DNA from: Marinobacterium halophilum
Lineage (GTDB): Bacteria; Pseudomonadota; Gammaproteobacteria; Pseudomonadales; Balneatricaceae
Reading direction: 5' to 3'
Assembly (NCBI RefSeq): GCF_003014615.1
Contig: NZ_PYGI01000007.1
Location: forward strand, 62,001-126,000
Length of the DNA: 64,000 nt
Each line of letters opens with the position of its first letter. The first letter of the stretch is position 1. The position numbers and the translations under genes were made by a program. The notes under the pieces were generated by a model. That model did no database searches. It was not told where the DNA came from and saw only the letters and a list, made by a program, of their open reading frames with translations. Positions 1 to 9,397 of the stretch are shown one piece after another.

Positions 1-831
1 GAACACGACCGACATGCGGCCGAGAAATGCTTCGCCAATCTTGAACAGGAAAATGAACAACAACAGCATGAGAGCGACCTTGACGCCATTCTTGCGGAAG
101 AATTCGGCGAAGGGCTCGACCACGGTGACCGCAACCCAGCTCAGCCAGCGGTGTCCATGCAGCTGGCGCTGATATTGCCGGTCGGCTTGCTCCTGCAACC
201 GATCACGCCCGGTATCCGGCTCGCGTACCAGCAGGGTGAATAGCATCAGCAGCATAATGACGCCGGCCATCATCAGGTAGATCGTACTCCAGCCCAGATT
301 ATCGGCCTGGGTAAAGGCCAGGTAGCCGGGCCAGGAATAGCCGGTCCACCAGCCAATGATGGCGATGGCGGCTGCCGGTGGCAGGTAGTCACGTTCATGG
401 GGAGCAAACTGGTCGATGCGGAAGGCATCAACAGCGATATCCTGAGTCGCGGAACTGGCGGCGATACCAAATGCGAACAGCCCTGCCATCAGCAGGTGCG
501 AGGTCGGGTCGACGGTGGCCAAGAGCAGGGTAAAGGCCAGCATCATCGCCTGAGTGACCAGAATCCAGCTGCGCCGTTGGCCGAGACGGCCGATCAGCGG
601 CAAATGCACGCGGTCTACCAGAGGTGCCCAAAGAAAGTTGATTGCATAGACAATGGCGACGCTGCCCAGCAAACCGACTTCAGCCCGCTTGATGCCGGCA
701 TCGGTCAACCAGCCGCTGAGAATGCTGCCGGTGAGCAGAAACGGAAATCCACTGGAGCAGCCCATGAGGAATATCCACAGCAACCGGATATCCCGGTAGC
801 GTGAAAAGGTCTCTTTCCAGGCTTGAGGCAT
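1..831 (-). CDS. ampG: AmpG-like MFS permease, C-terminus beyond window
   Basis: Reads leftwards from an ATG at 831 and runs open to base 1, so only the first 277 residues are present. The visible part has about six hydrophobic segments. It carries the family pattern of AmpG muropeptide permeases: SSGFPF in the first helix, FLWAPLVDR after the second, and SATQDIAVDAFR in the fourth. AmpG proteins import anhydro-muropeptides from the periplasm for cell-wall recycling; that role is inferred from family resemblance. The FabG-like gene lies 118 bases upstream on the same strand. A general major-facilitator assignment is safe. The AmpG substrate is less certain because the second half cannot be seen. 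Confidence 0.8.
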   Translation of the reverse strand, partial: MPQAWKETFSRYRDIRLLWIFLMGCSSGFPFLLTGSILSGWLTDAGIKRAEVGLLGSVAIVYAINFLWAPLVDRVHLPLIGRLGQRRSWILVTQAMMLAFTLLLATVDPTSHLLMAGLFAFGIAASSATQDIAVDAFRIDQFAPHERDYLPPAAAIAIIGWWTGYSWPGYLAFTQADNLGWSTIYLMMAGVIMLLMLFTLLVREPDTGRDRLQEQADRQYQRQLHGHRWLSWVAVTVVEPFAEFFRKNGVKVALMLLLFIFLFKIGEAFLGRMSVVF

Positions 832-949
832 TGCGTGTGTCCCTGCAGGTGTAAAGCGCGCCAGTATAGCAAAGGGTGCTGGACAGATGCTGAATCGGGA
901 CGGGGAATACGACCGGCACAGAGGAACCGGTCGCTATGGCCGTTCGAGT

Positions 950-1711
950 CTAGATGCGCAGGGCACCGTCGACTTCGATGCAGCGACCGTTGATGTAGTC
1001 GTTTTCGAGAATGAAGCTGACCGTTTTGGCGATCTCTTCCGGCTTGCCCAAGCGTTTGGCCGGGATGCCTGCCGCGATCTTGTCCAGCGCTTCCTGCTTC
1101 ATGCTCATGACCATCTCGGTGCCAATATAGCCGGGGGCGATGGACGCCGCACGGATGCCGTAACGGGCCAGCTCTTTGGACCAGGTCACGGCCATGGCCT
1201 GTACACCGGCTTTGGTTGCGGTGTAGTTGGTCTGGCCCATGTTGCCGGAGCGGGAAACGGATGAGATGTTGATGATGCAACCTTCAGAGCCGGTTTCGAT
1301 CATCTTGGCAGCGGCTTCGCGGGCGCAGAGGAAGGTGCCGGTCAGGTTGACGTTGATAACCTGATTCCACTGCTCCATCGACATTTTGCTGACTACCTGA
1401 CCGTCTTTGGCTTTCAGGAACAGGCCGTCGCGAGTGATACCGGCATTGTTGACCAGACCATTGATGGCACTGAAGTCACGGGCAATATCGGTAAACAGCT
1501 TTTCGACTTCGGCTTCGTCGGCAACATTGGCTACATAGGTGCGTACTTCAACGCCTTTTTCCATGCACAGACCGGCAGTTTCATCCAGATCTGCCTGGTT
1601 CAGATCGACCAGCGCCAACTTGGTACCTTTATCGGCCAATTCCAGAGCCATTGCACGACCCAGACCACGGCCGCCGCCGGTTACCACTACAACTTTATCT
1701 TTGAGTTCCAT
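950..1711 (-). CDS. fabG: FabG-like short-chain dehydrogenase/reductase (3-oxoacyl-ACP reductase type)
   Basis: A 253-residue Rossmann-fold reductase of the classical SDR family, which reduces 3-oxoacyl thioesters or related ketones with NAD(P)H. The cofactor motif TGGGRGLG starts at residue 11, NNAG lies near residue 88, and the catalytic set is Ser150/151, Tyr163 and Lys167 (YTATK). A short insertion near residues 99-110 lengthens it relative to E. coli FabG (244 residues). I chose ATG at 1711 because AGAGG sits 8 bases upstream; an in-frame GTG at 1720 overlaps that site. It stands apart from the usual fab cluster, so it may be a paralogue with a different substrate rather than the essential FabG. 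Confidence 0.85.
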   Translation of the reverse strand: MELKDKVVVVTGGGRGLGRAMALELADKGTKLALVDLNQADLDETAGLCMEKGVEVRTYVANVADEAEVEKLFTDIARDFSAINGLVNNAGITRDGLFLKAKDGQVVSKMSMEQWNQVINVNLTGTFLCAREAAAKMIETGSEGCIINISSVSRSGNMGQTNYTATKAGVQAMAVTWSKELARYGIRAASIAPGYIGTEMVMSMKQEALDKIAAGIPAKRLGKPEEIAKTVSFILENDYINGRCIEVDGALRI

Positions 1712-2009
1712 GGGATACACCTCTGTTGGTATGGAAATTTTTTATTGTGCAGCGCAGCATGTTGCACTGCACCAATCTAGTTGTCATCGTCCGAAAAGTC
1801 TATATTTCACATTAAAAAGGCATTAAAAGAGCTGATAATCGAAAAATTTTCAATTGCTTATGATGCTGATTTATTGCGCTAAAATACTGTTTAATAAGGG
1901 TTTTTACTTATCTCTTGGCGCGTCTTCAGTTTCTGGCGGTGACTTGGTTGAACCGAACAAAAATGAAACAATCCAACCCTACAACCACAGGTCATCACCG
2001 AGAGACTCT

Positions 2010-2471
2010 ATGCGCTTCCTGTTTTTGCTGTTCATTATTATCCCGATCATTGAAATCACTATACTGATCCAGGTGGGCCAGGCGATCGGTGGCTGGTATA
2101 CCGTTGGCCTGGTGCTGTTGTCGGCTTTTATAGGCGTCAATATGCTGCGCTACCAAGGCCTGTCCACACTGGCGCGTGCTCAGCAGCGCATGGGGCAGGG
2201 CGAGGTTCCCGGGCAAGAGATGGTCGAGGCAATCGTGTTGGCCGTAGGCGGCGCGCTGCTGGTTACGCCCGGTTTCGTGACCGATATCATCGGCTTCAGC
2301 TGTCTGGTGCCCGGGATACGCAAAGGTTTGGTCAAGGTACTGTTGAGCCGGTTCACGATTATCGCAGCGGGCCAGACGACGCAGGCCCATTTTCATACCC
2401 ATGCTCCCGATGACAGCCAACCTCCCCGCAGCGGCGATGTGATTGATGGCGAGTACACTCGTCGCGATTAA
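2010..2471 (+). CDS. fxsA: FxsA family membrane protein
   Basis: A 153-residue inner-membrane protein of the FxsA family, named for suppression of F-plasmid exclusion of phage T7 in E. coli; its normal role is unclear. Hydrophobic segments lie near residues 3-22, 29-45 and 68-95, with the family-typical stretch VTPGFVTDIIGF. The cytoplasmic tail is hydrophilic and ends in acidic and polar residues. I chose ATG at 2010, preceded by GAGAG, because an upstream in-frame ATG at 1854 would add an unconserved AT-rich leader. FxsA often neighbours groES-groEL, as here, which supports the call. Confidence 0.9.
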   Translation: MRFLFLLFIIIPIIEITILIQVGQAIGGWYTVGLVLLSAFIGVNMLRYQGLSTLARAQQRMGQGEVPGQEMVEAIVLAVGGALLVTPGFVTDIIGFSCLVPGIRKGLVKVLLSRFTIIAAGQTTQAHFHTHAPDDSQPPRSGDVIDGEYTRRD

Positions 2472-2488
2472 ACGCTGCTGAAACCCCT

Positions 2489-2516
2489 CTTGAAATTATC
2501 CGGTGTGGCCCCACTT
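2489..2516 (+). promoter_or_regulatory. Candidate sigma-32 heat-shock promoter P1 for groESL
   Basis: CTTGAAA at 2489-2495, a 13-base spacer, then CCCCACTT at 2509-2516. The -35 equals the sigma-32 consensus and the -10 is close to CCCCATNT. The -10 is embedded in the left arm of a dyad (2503-2538). Function is inferred from sequence and position ahead of groES. Confidence 0.6.
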
Positions 2517-2538
2517 CAGTTCTTGAGTGGGGGCACAC
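2503..2538. repeat. Imperfect inverted repeat overlapping heat-shock promoter P1
   Basis: Arms of 13 bases (2503-2515 and 2526-2538) pair with one mismatch around a 10-base loop. There is no T-run after it on the + strand, so it is unlikely to be a terminator. It does not match the CIRCE operator TTAGCACTC-N9-GAGTGCTAA. It could be an operator or a leader hairpin. Confidence 0.55.
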
Positions 2539-2566
2539 AGGGCAGAAAAAAATTGCAGCCCGGGTA

Positions 2567-2595
2567 TTGAAAACCGATTGGCGTCCCCCCATCTA
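2567..2595 (+). promoter_or_regulatory. Candidate sigma-32 heat-shock promoter P2 for groESL
   Basis: TTGAAA at 2567-2572, a 14-base spacer, then CCCCATCTA at 2587-2595. The -10 is a full match to the sigma-32 consensus. It lies about 85 bases before the groES start, a normal distance. With P1 it forms a tandem pair. Confidence 0.7.
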
Positions 2596-2678
2596 AGATG
2601 CAACTCGTTTCGGATGCACTGTTGTCCGCGTTAATAACCAATATCGCTTTGGATCCTAGATACCAGGAGAACAACCAG

Positions 2679-2972
2679 ATGAAAATTCGTCCGCTTCACG
2701 ACCGTGTTGTCGTTCGCCGCAGCGAAGAAGAAACTACTACGGCCGGCGGTATCGTCCTGCCGGGTTCTGCAGCCGAAAAGCCCAACCGCGGTGAAGTCGT
2801 GGCAGTAGGCCCGGGTCGTACACTGAACAACGGTGACGTCCAGGCTCCTGCTGTCAAAGTGGGTGACAAAATTCTTTTCGGTCAGTACGCCGGCTCCAAC
2901 ACCGTCAAGGTTGAAGGTGATGAGCTGCTGATCATGCAGGAAAGTGAAATTTACGGCGTCCTGGAAGACTGA
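2679..2972 (+). CDS. groES: Co-chaperonin GroES
   Basis: A 97-residue GroES (Cpn10), which caps the GroEL barrel as a heptamer and sets the folding cycle in the cytoplasm. The N-terminus [14 protein letters not shown] and the mobile-loop region [11 protein letters not shown] near residues 20-30 are diagnostic. The end, [10 protein letters not shown], is typical of the family. I chose the ATG at 2679, preceded by CAGGAG, because an upstream in-frame ATG at 2598 would add an unconserved leader. groEL follows after 68 bases, forming the usual bicistron. Two heat-shock-type promoters lie upstream. Confidence 0.98.
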   Translation: MKIRPLHDRVVVRRSEEETTTAGGIVLPGSAAEKPNRGEVVAVGPGRTLNNGDVQAPAVKVGDKILFGQYAGSNTVKVEGDELLIMQESEIYGVLED

Positions 2973-3037
2973 AAGCTCAGCTTCGCGTCGCTCAAATCGT
3001 CAACTCGTTAACTCGATACTGAATACAGGACTACTGA

Positions 3038-4687
<1,650 letters not shown>

Positions 4688-4714
4688 TCAGCCTCCGGTC
4701 TCCTGATTGACCCG

Positions 4715-4746
4715 AAGCCCCGCGATTGCGGGGCTTTTTCGTTTTC
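4715..4746 (+). terminator. Intrinsic terminator of groESL
   Basis: A perfect 9-base stem, AAGCCCCGC / GCGGGGCTT with loop GATT, runs into TTTTTCGTTTT. It lies 28 bases after the groEL stop. Confidence 0.9.
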
Positions 4747-4798
4747 GGCAAACCTGCTAGGGTTGAACGCTTGATGAGCGGCAAAGATTGAAATACTG

Positions 4799-5650
4799 AT
4801 GAGTGAACGTAAGGAGCCGGGTCTGGACCCGGCAGGACTGGAATCACTGGTAGCATCGGGCAGCAGGGCAGCGCCACCACAGGGTCAAGTGCCCGCCGAA
4901 AAGCGGGGCGGCAGTGTCTTGCTGACGTTTATCCTGCTGTTGCTGGCGGCGGGTGGTGGCTATCTCGGTTACAACCTGATGCAACAGCAACAGCAGTTGC
5001 TCGGTTTGCAGGCAGAATTGGCGCAGGCGCGTGATCGAGTCGAATCTCTGGAATCGATGCTGGCGGTGACCTCAGACAGTGCCGAGCAGTCAGGCCAGAC
5101 CCTGCAGCAACGATTGCAGGATGTTGATACGCGCATGACCACACGGCTGACCCATGTTGATGCTGAAATCGCCAAGCTGTGGACCATCGCCTATCAGCGC
5201 AACAAACCTCAGTTGGAGCAGCATGGTGAGCAGTTAAAGGCGCTGCAGCTCAAGCTCAGTACTGCCGAGAACAGTCTGGCAAGTGTACGTGCTCAAGTTG
5301 CCAAGGCTAATGAAGGAGTTTCACAGGTCGCGACGCTGAAAACGGAACAGGCAGCATTGAAAACCGCTGTGCAGGGGCGCCTGGGTGGAGTGGAGAAACA
5401 ACTGGAGACGCTGGAACGGAGCCTGAAGCTGGAAAGCGAGGGCCGCCTGAAGATACAGAAACAGCTGACGGAGCAACTGTCCGGCCTGAGCGGTGGCAAC
5501 GATGCCAGTGCCGAATTGGCGCAGCGGATTCGGCAGAACGAACAGGCGATCAAGGCGATCGACGGTACCCGTCGCCAGCTGAGTCAGGACCTGCTGCGTA
5601 TTCGTCAGCAACTCAACAACCTGCAGCTCAAACTGGAGCAGGCGGGTTGA
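4799..5650 (+). CDS. Membrane-anchored coiled-coil protein, function unknown
   Basis: A 283-residue protein with a short cytoplasmic N-terminus, one transmembrane helix near residues 40-60, and then an almost uninterrupted coiled coil to the end. The coil is rich in Gln, Leu, Ala and Glu and poor in Pro and aromatics. A YQRNKP motif near residue 132 is the only non-repetitive landmark. No enzyme motif is visible. Such proteins in related genera are usually annotated as hypothetical or loosely as ATPase-like, but I see no Walker motif. It abuts the GST gene downstream, so the two may be co-transcribed. The start has only a weak ribosome site. Confidence 0.8.
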   Translation: MSERKEPGLDPAGLESLVASGSRAAPPQGQVPAEKRGGSVLLTFILLLLAAGGGYLGYNLMQQQQQLLGLQAELAQARDRVESLESMLAVTSDSAEQSGQTLQQRLQDVDTRMTTRLTHVDAEIAKLWTIAYQRNKPQLEQHGEQLKALQLKLSTAENSLASVRAQVAKANEGVSQVATLKTEQAALKTAVQGRLGGVEKQLETLERSLKLESEGRLKIQKQLTEQLSGLSGGNDASAELAQRIRQNEQAIKAIDGTRRQLSQDLLRIRQQLNNLQLKLEQAG

Positions 5651-5679
5651 ATGCTCAATCATCAATGGAGATCAACGAC

Positions 5680-6294
5680 GTGATCAAGGTCTATGGCAGT
5701 GTGTTCTCCCGTGCCGGGATGGTAATGCTGGCGCTGGAGGAGTTGGGACTGGAGTATGAGTCTGTGGATATGCTGCCGCACAGCGAGCAGGCACAATCAG
5801 ACGACTATCGGGCACTGAATCCGACCGGCAAGATTCCGACCCTGGTGGATGGCGAGCTGGTCCTGTTCGAGACCCAGGCGATTCTCTACTATTTGGCACG
5901 CCAGTACGGCCATGGCCGTCTGTGGGCTGACACGCCGGCGGCGGAAGCCGATATCCTGCGCTGGTCGCTGTACGTCAGCAACCAGATGGAAGTGCCGGCA
6001 CTGGATATGCTGATCCAGTTCAAGTTTACCAATGGCAACCCTGATCAGGCCGTGCTGGAACGTGCCGCTGCCGAGTTGAACCGTTTCCTGCCGTTGCTGG
6101 AACAGCAGCTGGACGGCCGCGAATGGATCAGCGGAGAGCAGTTCACCATCGCCGATATTCATGGTGCCATGGTACTGAGCTGGCCGAAACTCGCGGGTTT
6201 CGACTATAGCGCCTACCCGAACGTACACCGCTGGATCAAATCGGTGTTATCACACCCGGCGCAGAAGCGCCTGATGGCACAAGCAAAAGGATGA
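5680..6294 (+). CDS. Glutathione S-transferase family protein
   Basis: A 204-residue cytosolic GST. The N-terminal thioredoxin fold includes the cis-proline segment NPTGKIPTLVDGE, followed by the glutathione-contacting FETQAILYYLA. The all-helical C-terminal half has the capping motif FTIADIHGAMV. I favour GTG at 5680 (giving MIKVYGS, a typical GST start) because GGAG lies 9 bases upstream. An in-frame ATG at 5665 and a TTG at 5647 are alternatives, and the TTG would overlap the preceding gene's stop. The substrate cannot be read from sequence. Confidence 0.9.
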   Translation: MIKVYGSVFSRAGMVMLALEELGLEYESVDMLPHSEQAQSDDYRALNPTGKIPTLVDGELVLFETQAILYYLARQYGHGRLWADTPAAEADILRWSLYVSNQMEVPALDMLIQFKFTNGNPDQAVLERAAAELNRFLPLLEQQLDGREWISGEQFTIADIHGAMVLSWPKLAGFDYSAYPNVHRWIKSVLSHPAQKRLMAQAKG

Positions 6295-6331
6295 TGCAGC
6301 GCCTGCTGCCTTGGGTAGCAGGTCCCTCGTT

Positions 6332-6886
6332 ATGAAAATAAGAACGTTTTTTGCATTACCGATACCGGAGCGGGTCGCGCGTCCGTTATCGGATTGCGCC
6401 GATACCCTGTGCGAGTTCGACCGTGGTCTCGATGCCCACTGGGTGGACTCTTCAAACTACCACCTTACGCTCTGCTTTCTGGGTGATGTCACGCTGGAAC
6501 AGGTGACTGAGCTGGAGCAGTTGAGCCGTGAAGAGCTGGCCGACCAGCCTGGTTTCATGGTGCCACTGGATCACTTGGGGTATTACCGAGCCAATCCTCG
6601 GCTGGCGGTACTGGCTGCTCTGACCAGTGATCATGCCCCGCTTAATGCCCTTCATGAACGTATGGTCAATATCGCCAAAAAAGCGGGAATCCGCTATGAT
6701 GAGCGCGATTTCAAACCCCATGTGACGTTGGCTCGCTTGCCTGCAAAAAACCGCTTCGAAGTGCCGGAGTGCTGGCCGCAGCCGGGGCTGACGACACCGG
6801 CTGACTCAGTGGTGTTGTACCAGAGTCGTCCGGGGGAGCGTGGCTCCATCTATGCGCCACTGTTTGACGTTCATCTATCTGCCTGA
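6332..6886 (+). CDS. thpR: RNA 2',3'-cyclic phosphodiesterase (2H family)
   Basis: A 184-residue member of the 2H phosphoesterase superfamily (LigT/ThpR type), which opens 2',3'-cyclic phosphates on RNA. The two signature tetrapeptides are present: HLTL at residues 44-47 and HVTL at 130-133. The length matches E. coli ThpR (176). I chose ATG at 6332 over an in-frame TTG at 6311 because it gives the conserved MKIRTFFALPIP opening. It lies 37 bases after the GST gene and 41 before trhP, so these genes may be co-transcribed. Confidence 0.93.
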   Translation: MKIRTFFALPIPERVARPLSDCADTLCEFDRGLDAHWVDSSNYHLTLCFLGDVTLEQVTELEQLSREELADQPGFMVPLDHLGYYRANPRLAVLAALTSDHAPLNALHERMVNIAKKAGIRYDERDFKPHVTLARLPAKNRFEVPECWPQPGLTTPADSVVLYQSRPGERGSIYAPLFDVHLSA

Positions 6887-6927
6887 TTGCCGTCCGGGGT
6901 CAGGCCTTCCAATTTGAGACAGGCTTT

Positions 6928-8289
6928 ATGCGCACACCAGAACTGCTGTCCCCGGCCGGGACCCTGAAGAACATGAAATATGCTTTCGCCTATGGTGCGG
7001 ATGCGGTCTATGCGGGCCAGCCGCGCTACAGCCTGCGGGTACGCAACAACGACTTTACCCATGACAACTTGGCCGAAGGCATTCGCATTGCGCATGAGCT
7101 GGGCAAGAAGTTCTTTGTGGCCAGCAACATCATGCCGCACAACTCCAAGCTCAAGACTTACATGAAGGATCTGGACCCCGTGATTGCCATGGGGCCGGAT
7201 GCGCTGATCATGTCCGATCCTGGTCTGATCATGATGGTGAAGGACAAGTATCCGGACCTGCCGATCCACCTGTCGGTCCAGTCCAACACCATGAACTGGG
7301 CGTCGGTGAAATTCTGGCACCGGGCCGGTATCGAGCGCATCATCCTGTCGCGTGAATTGTCCCTGGATGAGATCGCCGAGATCCGTCAGGAATGCCCGGA
7401 GATGGAGCTGGAAGTGTTTGTCCACGGCTCGCTCTGCATCGCTTACTCGGGACGTTGCCTGCTTTCGGGCTACATTAACCACCGCGATCCCAACCAGGGT
7501 ACCTGCACCAATACCTGTCGCTGGAAGTATGATGCCCATGAGGCCAGGGAAGACGAGTCCGGCGATATTGTGCCGGTGCAGTCTTTTGATCCTGCCGACA
7601 TGAGTGCGGCGGCACAGCCTGCACTGGGTGAGGGTACGCCCAGTAACAAGATCTTCCTGCTGCAGGAAGAGACGCGTCCGGGCGAATACATGCCGGCGTT
7701 CGAGGATGAACACGGCACCTACATCATGAACTCCAAGGATCTGCGTGCGATTCAGCATGTACACAAGCTGGCCGAGATGGGCGTGGACTCGCTGAAGATC
7801 GAAGGCCGTACCAAGTCACATTACTACGTAGCGCGGACCGCTCAGGCCTATCGCAAGGCGATTGATGACGCGGTGGCGGGCAAGCCGTTCGACATGAACC
7901 TGATGGATACGCTGGAGAACCTGGCCAACCGTGGCTACACCGAAGGTTTCTACCGTCGTCACGTACATGACGAATACCAGAACTACGAGACTGGCAATTC
8001 GGTGGGTGTACACCAGCAGTTTGTCGGCGAGATTATCGGCCATGATACGCAGAACGGCTTTATTGACGTGGATGTGAAAAATCACTTCAAGACCGGCGAT
8101 ACGCTGGAGTTGATGACACCGGCCGGTAATACGCGTTTCCAGTTGCAGTCGATGCTGGATAAAAAAGGCAATGCCGCCGAGGTGGCACCGGGGTCTGGTC
8201 ACCGTATGCGCATTCCGATGGCGGTCGATACCGATATGACCTACGCGCTGTTGATGCGTGATCTGCCGAATGCACCTGCCCGAGGCTGA
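6928..8289 (+). CDS. trhP: tRNA uridine-34 hydroxylation protein TrhP (U32 peptidase family)
   Basis: A 453-residue U32-family protein, the same length as E. coli YegQ/TrhP. It needs prephenate and an iron-sulfur cluster to make 5-hydroxyuridine at tRNA position 34. The opening PELLSPAGTLKNMKYAFAYG, the family stretch FVHGSLCIAYSGRCLLSGY, and the cysteines in GTCTNTCRW that would bind the cluster are all present. C-terminal residues past about 370 form the small beta-barrel seen in this subfamily. A perfect hairpin follows the stop. Family assignment is very secure; the specific role rests on similarity to YegQ. Confidence 0.95.
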   Translation: MRTPELLSPAGTLKNMKYAFAYGADAVYAGQPRYSLRVRNNDFTHDNLAEGIRIAHELGKKFFVASNIMPHNSKLKTYMKDLDPVIAMGPDALIMSDPGLIMMVKDKYPDLPIHLSVQSNTMNWASVKFWHRAGIERIILSRELSLDEIAEIRQECPEMELEVFVHGSLCIAYSGRCLLSGYINHRDPNQGTCTNTCRWKYDAHEAREDESGDIVPVQSFDPADMSAAAQPALGEGTPSNKIFLLQEETRPGEYMPAFEDEHGTYIMNSKDLRAIQHVHKLAEMGVDSLKIEGRTKSHYYVARTAQAYRKAIDDAVAGKPFDMNLMDTLENLANRGYTEGFYRRHVHDEYQNYETGNSVGVHQQFVGEIIGHDTQNGFIDVDVKNHFKTGDTLELMTPAGNTRFQLQSMLDKKGNAAEVAPGSGHRMRIPMAVDTDMTYALLMRDLPNAPARG

Positions 8290-8307
8290 TCCTTGCCGCG
8301 CTGATCC

Positions 8308-8331
8308 GAGGGAGCCACAGGCTCCCTCTTT
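8308..8331 (+). terminator. Terminator-like hairpin after trhP
   Basis: A perfect 9-base stem, GAGGGAGCC / GGCTCCCTC with loop ACA, is followed by a short TTT run. It sits 18 bases after the trhP stop. Confidence 0.65.
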
Positions 8332-8407
8332 CATGTACAGGGAGCAGCGCTGTAAGGATGTACGTTATGCTGCGGCCATTGTGACCATTACTGTGAAGAG
8401 CTGAAAT

Positions 8408-9277
8408 ATGAATCTCGGCAAATATGCCTTTATCCGCGCCTTGCGTCCGTTCTCCTTTCCGGTCGCAGGGGTAACCTGCCTGATCGGCATTGTATTGGCC
8501 GCGAAGCAGGTGCCGATCAATCCGCTTGAAGCGCTGATGGTTCTGATCGGCGGGGTGTTGCTGCAGGCGGGGGTTAATCTGATCAACGACTACACCGACA
8601 TCGCGCTGCTGCGTCAGCAGCCGGGCAGTGCTGCGTTGATCGCGGCCATTCGGCGTAATTTTCGTTCTGGCATGCTCTGTTTTCTGCTGGCGGCGGCGAT
8701 CGGCTTTCATTTTGTTATCCAGCAGGGAGTCGGCTTTCTGCTGCTCTGTGTTCTGGGGTTGGCTGGCGCGTTGGGCTATACGGTTAGCCCGGTCAACTAC
8801 AAAAGCCGTGGACTCGGCGTTGTGCTGGTGTTCTGGCTGATGGGCGTGTTGATGATCGCCGGCAGTGCGGTCGCTCTGGGTGCGCCGTTGACCGTTGCAC
8901 TGGTGTTGCAGGCGGTGCCGGTCAGTCTGCTGGTGTCGTTGCTGCTGTTGAGCAATGAGTTGCGTGACCATGAAAGCGACTGTCGCGACGGGTTGCAGAC
9001 ACTGACGGTGCGGATCGGCTATGCGGCATCGGTAAAGCTCTATTTTGGCCTGTTGGCTGCGGCTTACGTGATGCTGGCGCTGCTGCTGTTACTGGGGGTG
9101 CTGCCTGGCGCATTCTGGGTGTTGCTAAGCCTGCCGCTGGCACTCAAGCCTGTGCGTCTGCTGCGGGCCCCGGCAGAACTGAGAGCACCGCTGACACCCG
9201 CCACGGCGCGCCTGTTGCTGGGCTTTGGTGTATTGTTCTGCGTGGCGCTGGTGAATCCACTGGCACTGGCGTTCTAA
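8408..9277 (+). CDS. UbiA/MenA-family prenyltransferase
   Basis: A 289-residue integral membrane protein with about eight or nine hydrophobic segments, of the UbiA superfamily that joins prenyl diphosphates to aromatic rings. The first Asp motif is N60-D61-Y-T-D64 and the second is N183-E-L-R-D187 with D191, as in MenA (NxxRDxxxDxxxG). The residues after D64 (IALLRQQ) lack the extra acidic residue usual in MenA (NDYxDxxxGxD). A menaquinone role is therefore only a suggestion, and no other men genes are nearby. It has its own upstream spacer after a hairpin and is followed by fumA. Confidence 0.85.
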   Translation: MNLGKYAFIRALRPFSFPVAGVTCLIGIVLAAKQVPINPLEALMVLIGGVLLQAGVNLINDYTDIALLRQQPGSAALIAAIRRNFRSGMLCFLLAAAIGFHFVIQQGVGFLLLCVLGLAGALGYTVSPVNYKSRGLGVVLVFWLMGVLMIAGSAVALGAPLTVALVLQAVPVSLLVSLLLLSNELRDHESDCRDGLQTLTVRIGYAASVKLYFGLLAAAYVMLALLLLLGVLPGAFWVLLSLPLALKPVRLLRAPAELRAPLTPATARLLLGFGVLFCVALVNPLALAF

Positions 9278-9313
9278 TACCAATACCCGAGAATTTCCAA
9301 ACCTGAATTGGTG

Positions 9314-9319
9314 TATAAT
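9314..9319 (+). promoter_or_regulatory. Candidate sigma-70 -10 box for fumA
   Basis: A perfect TATAAT lies 78 bases before the fumA start. No good -35 is found at normal spacing, so this is a weak promoter call. A CCAA/TTGG dyad (9297-9311) lies just upstream and could be an operator. Confidence 0.4.
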
Positions 9320-9397
9320 GCTGCACCAAATTCTGCCGACGGTCGGATGTTGTCCGGCTGTATCGAATCACAACCAAGCCAGATTGGAGCGTCACGA

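Noticed and set aside
2503-2538. CIRCE/HrcA operator before groES
   Set aside because: The arms do not match TTAGCACTC and the loop is 10 bases; only an unrelated dyad is present.
6300-6325. CCTGCT/AGCAGG hairpin before thpR as a regulatory element
   Set aside because: A six-base stem with a nine-base loop is too weak to separate from chance.
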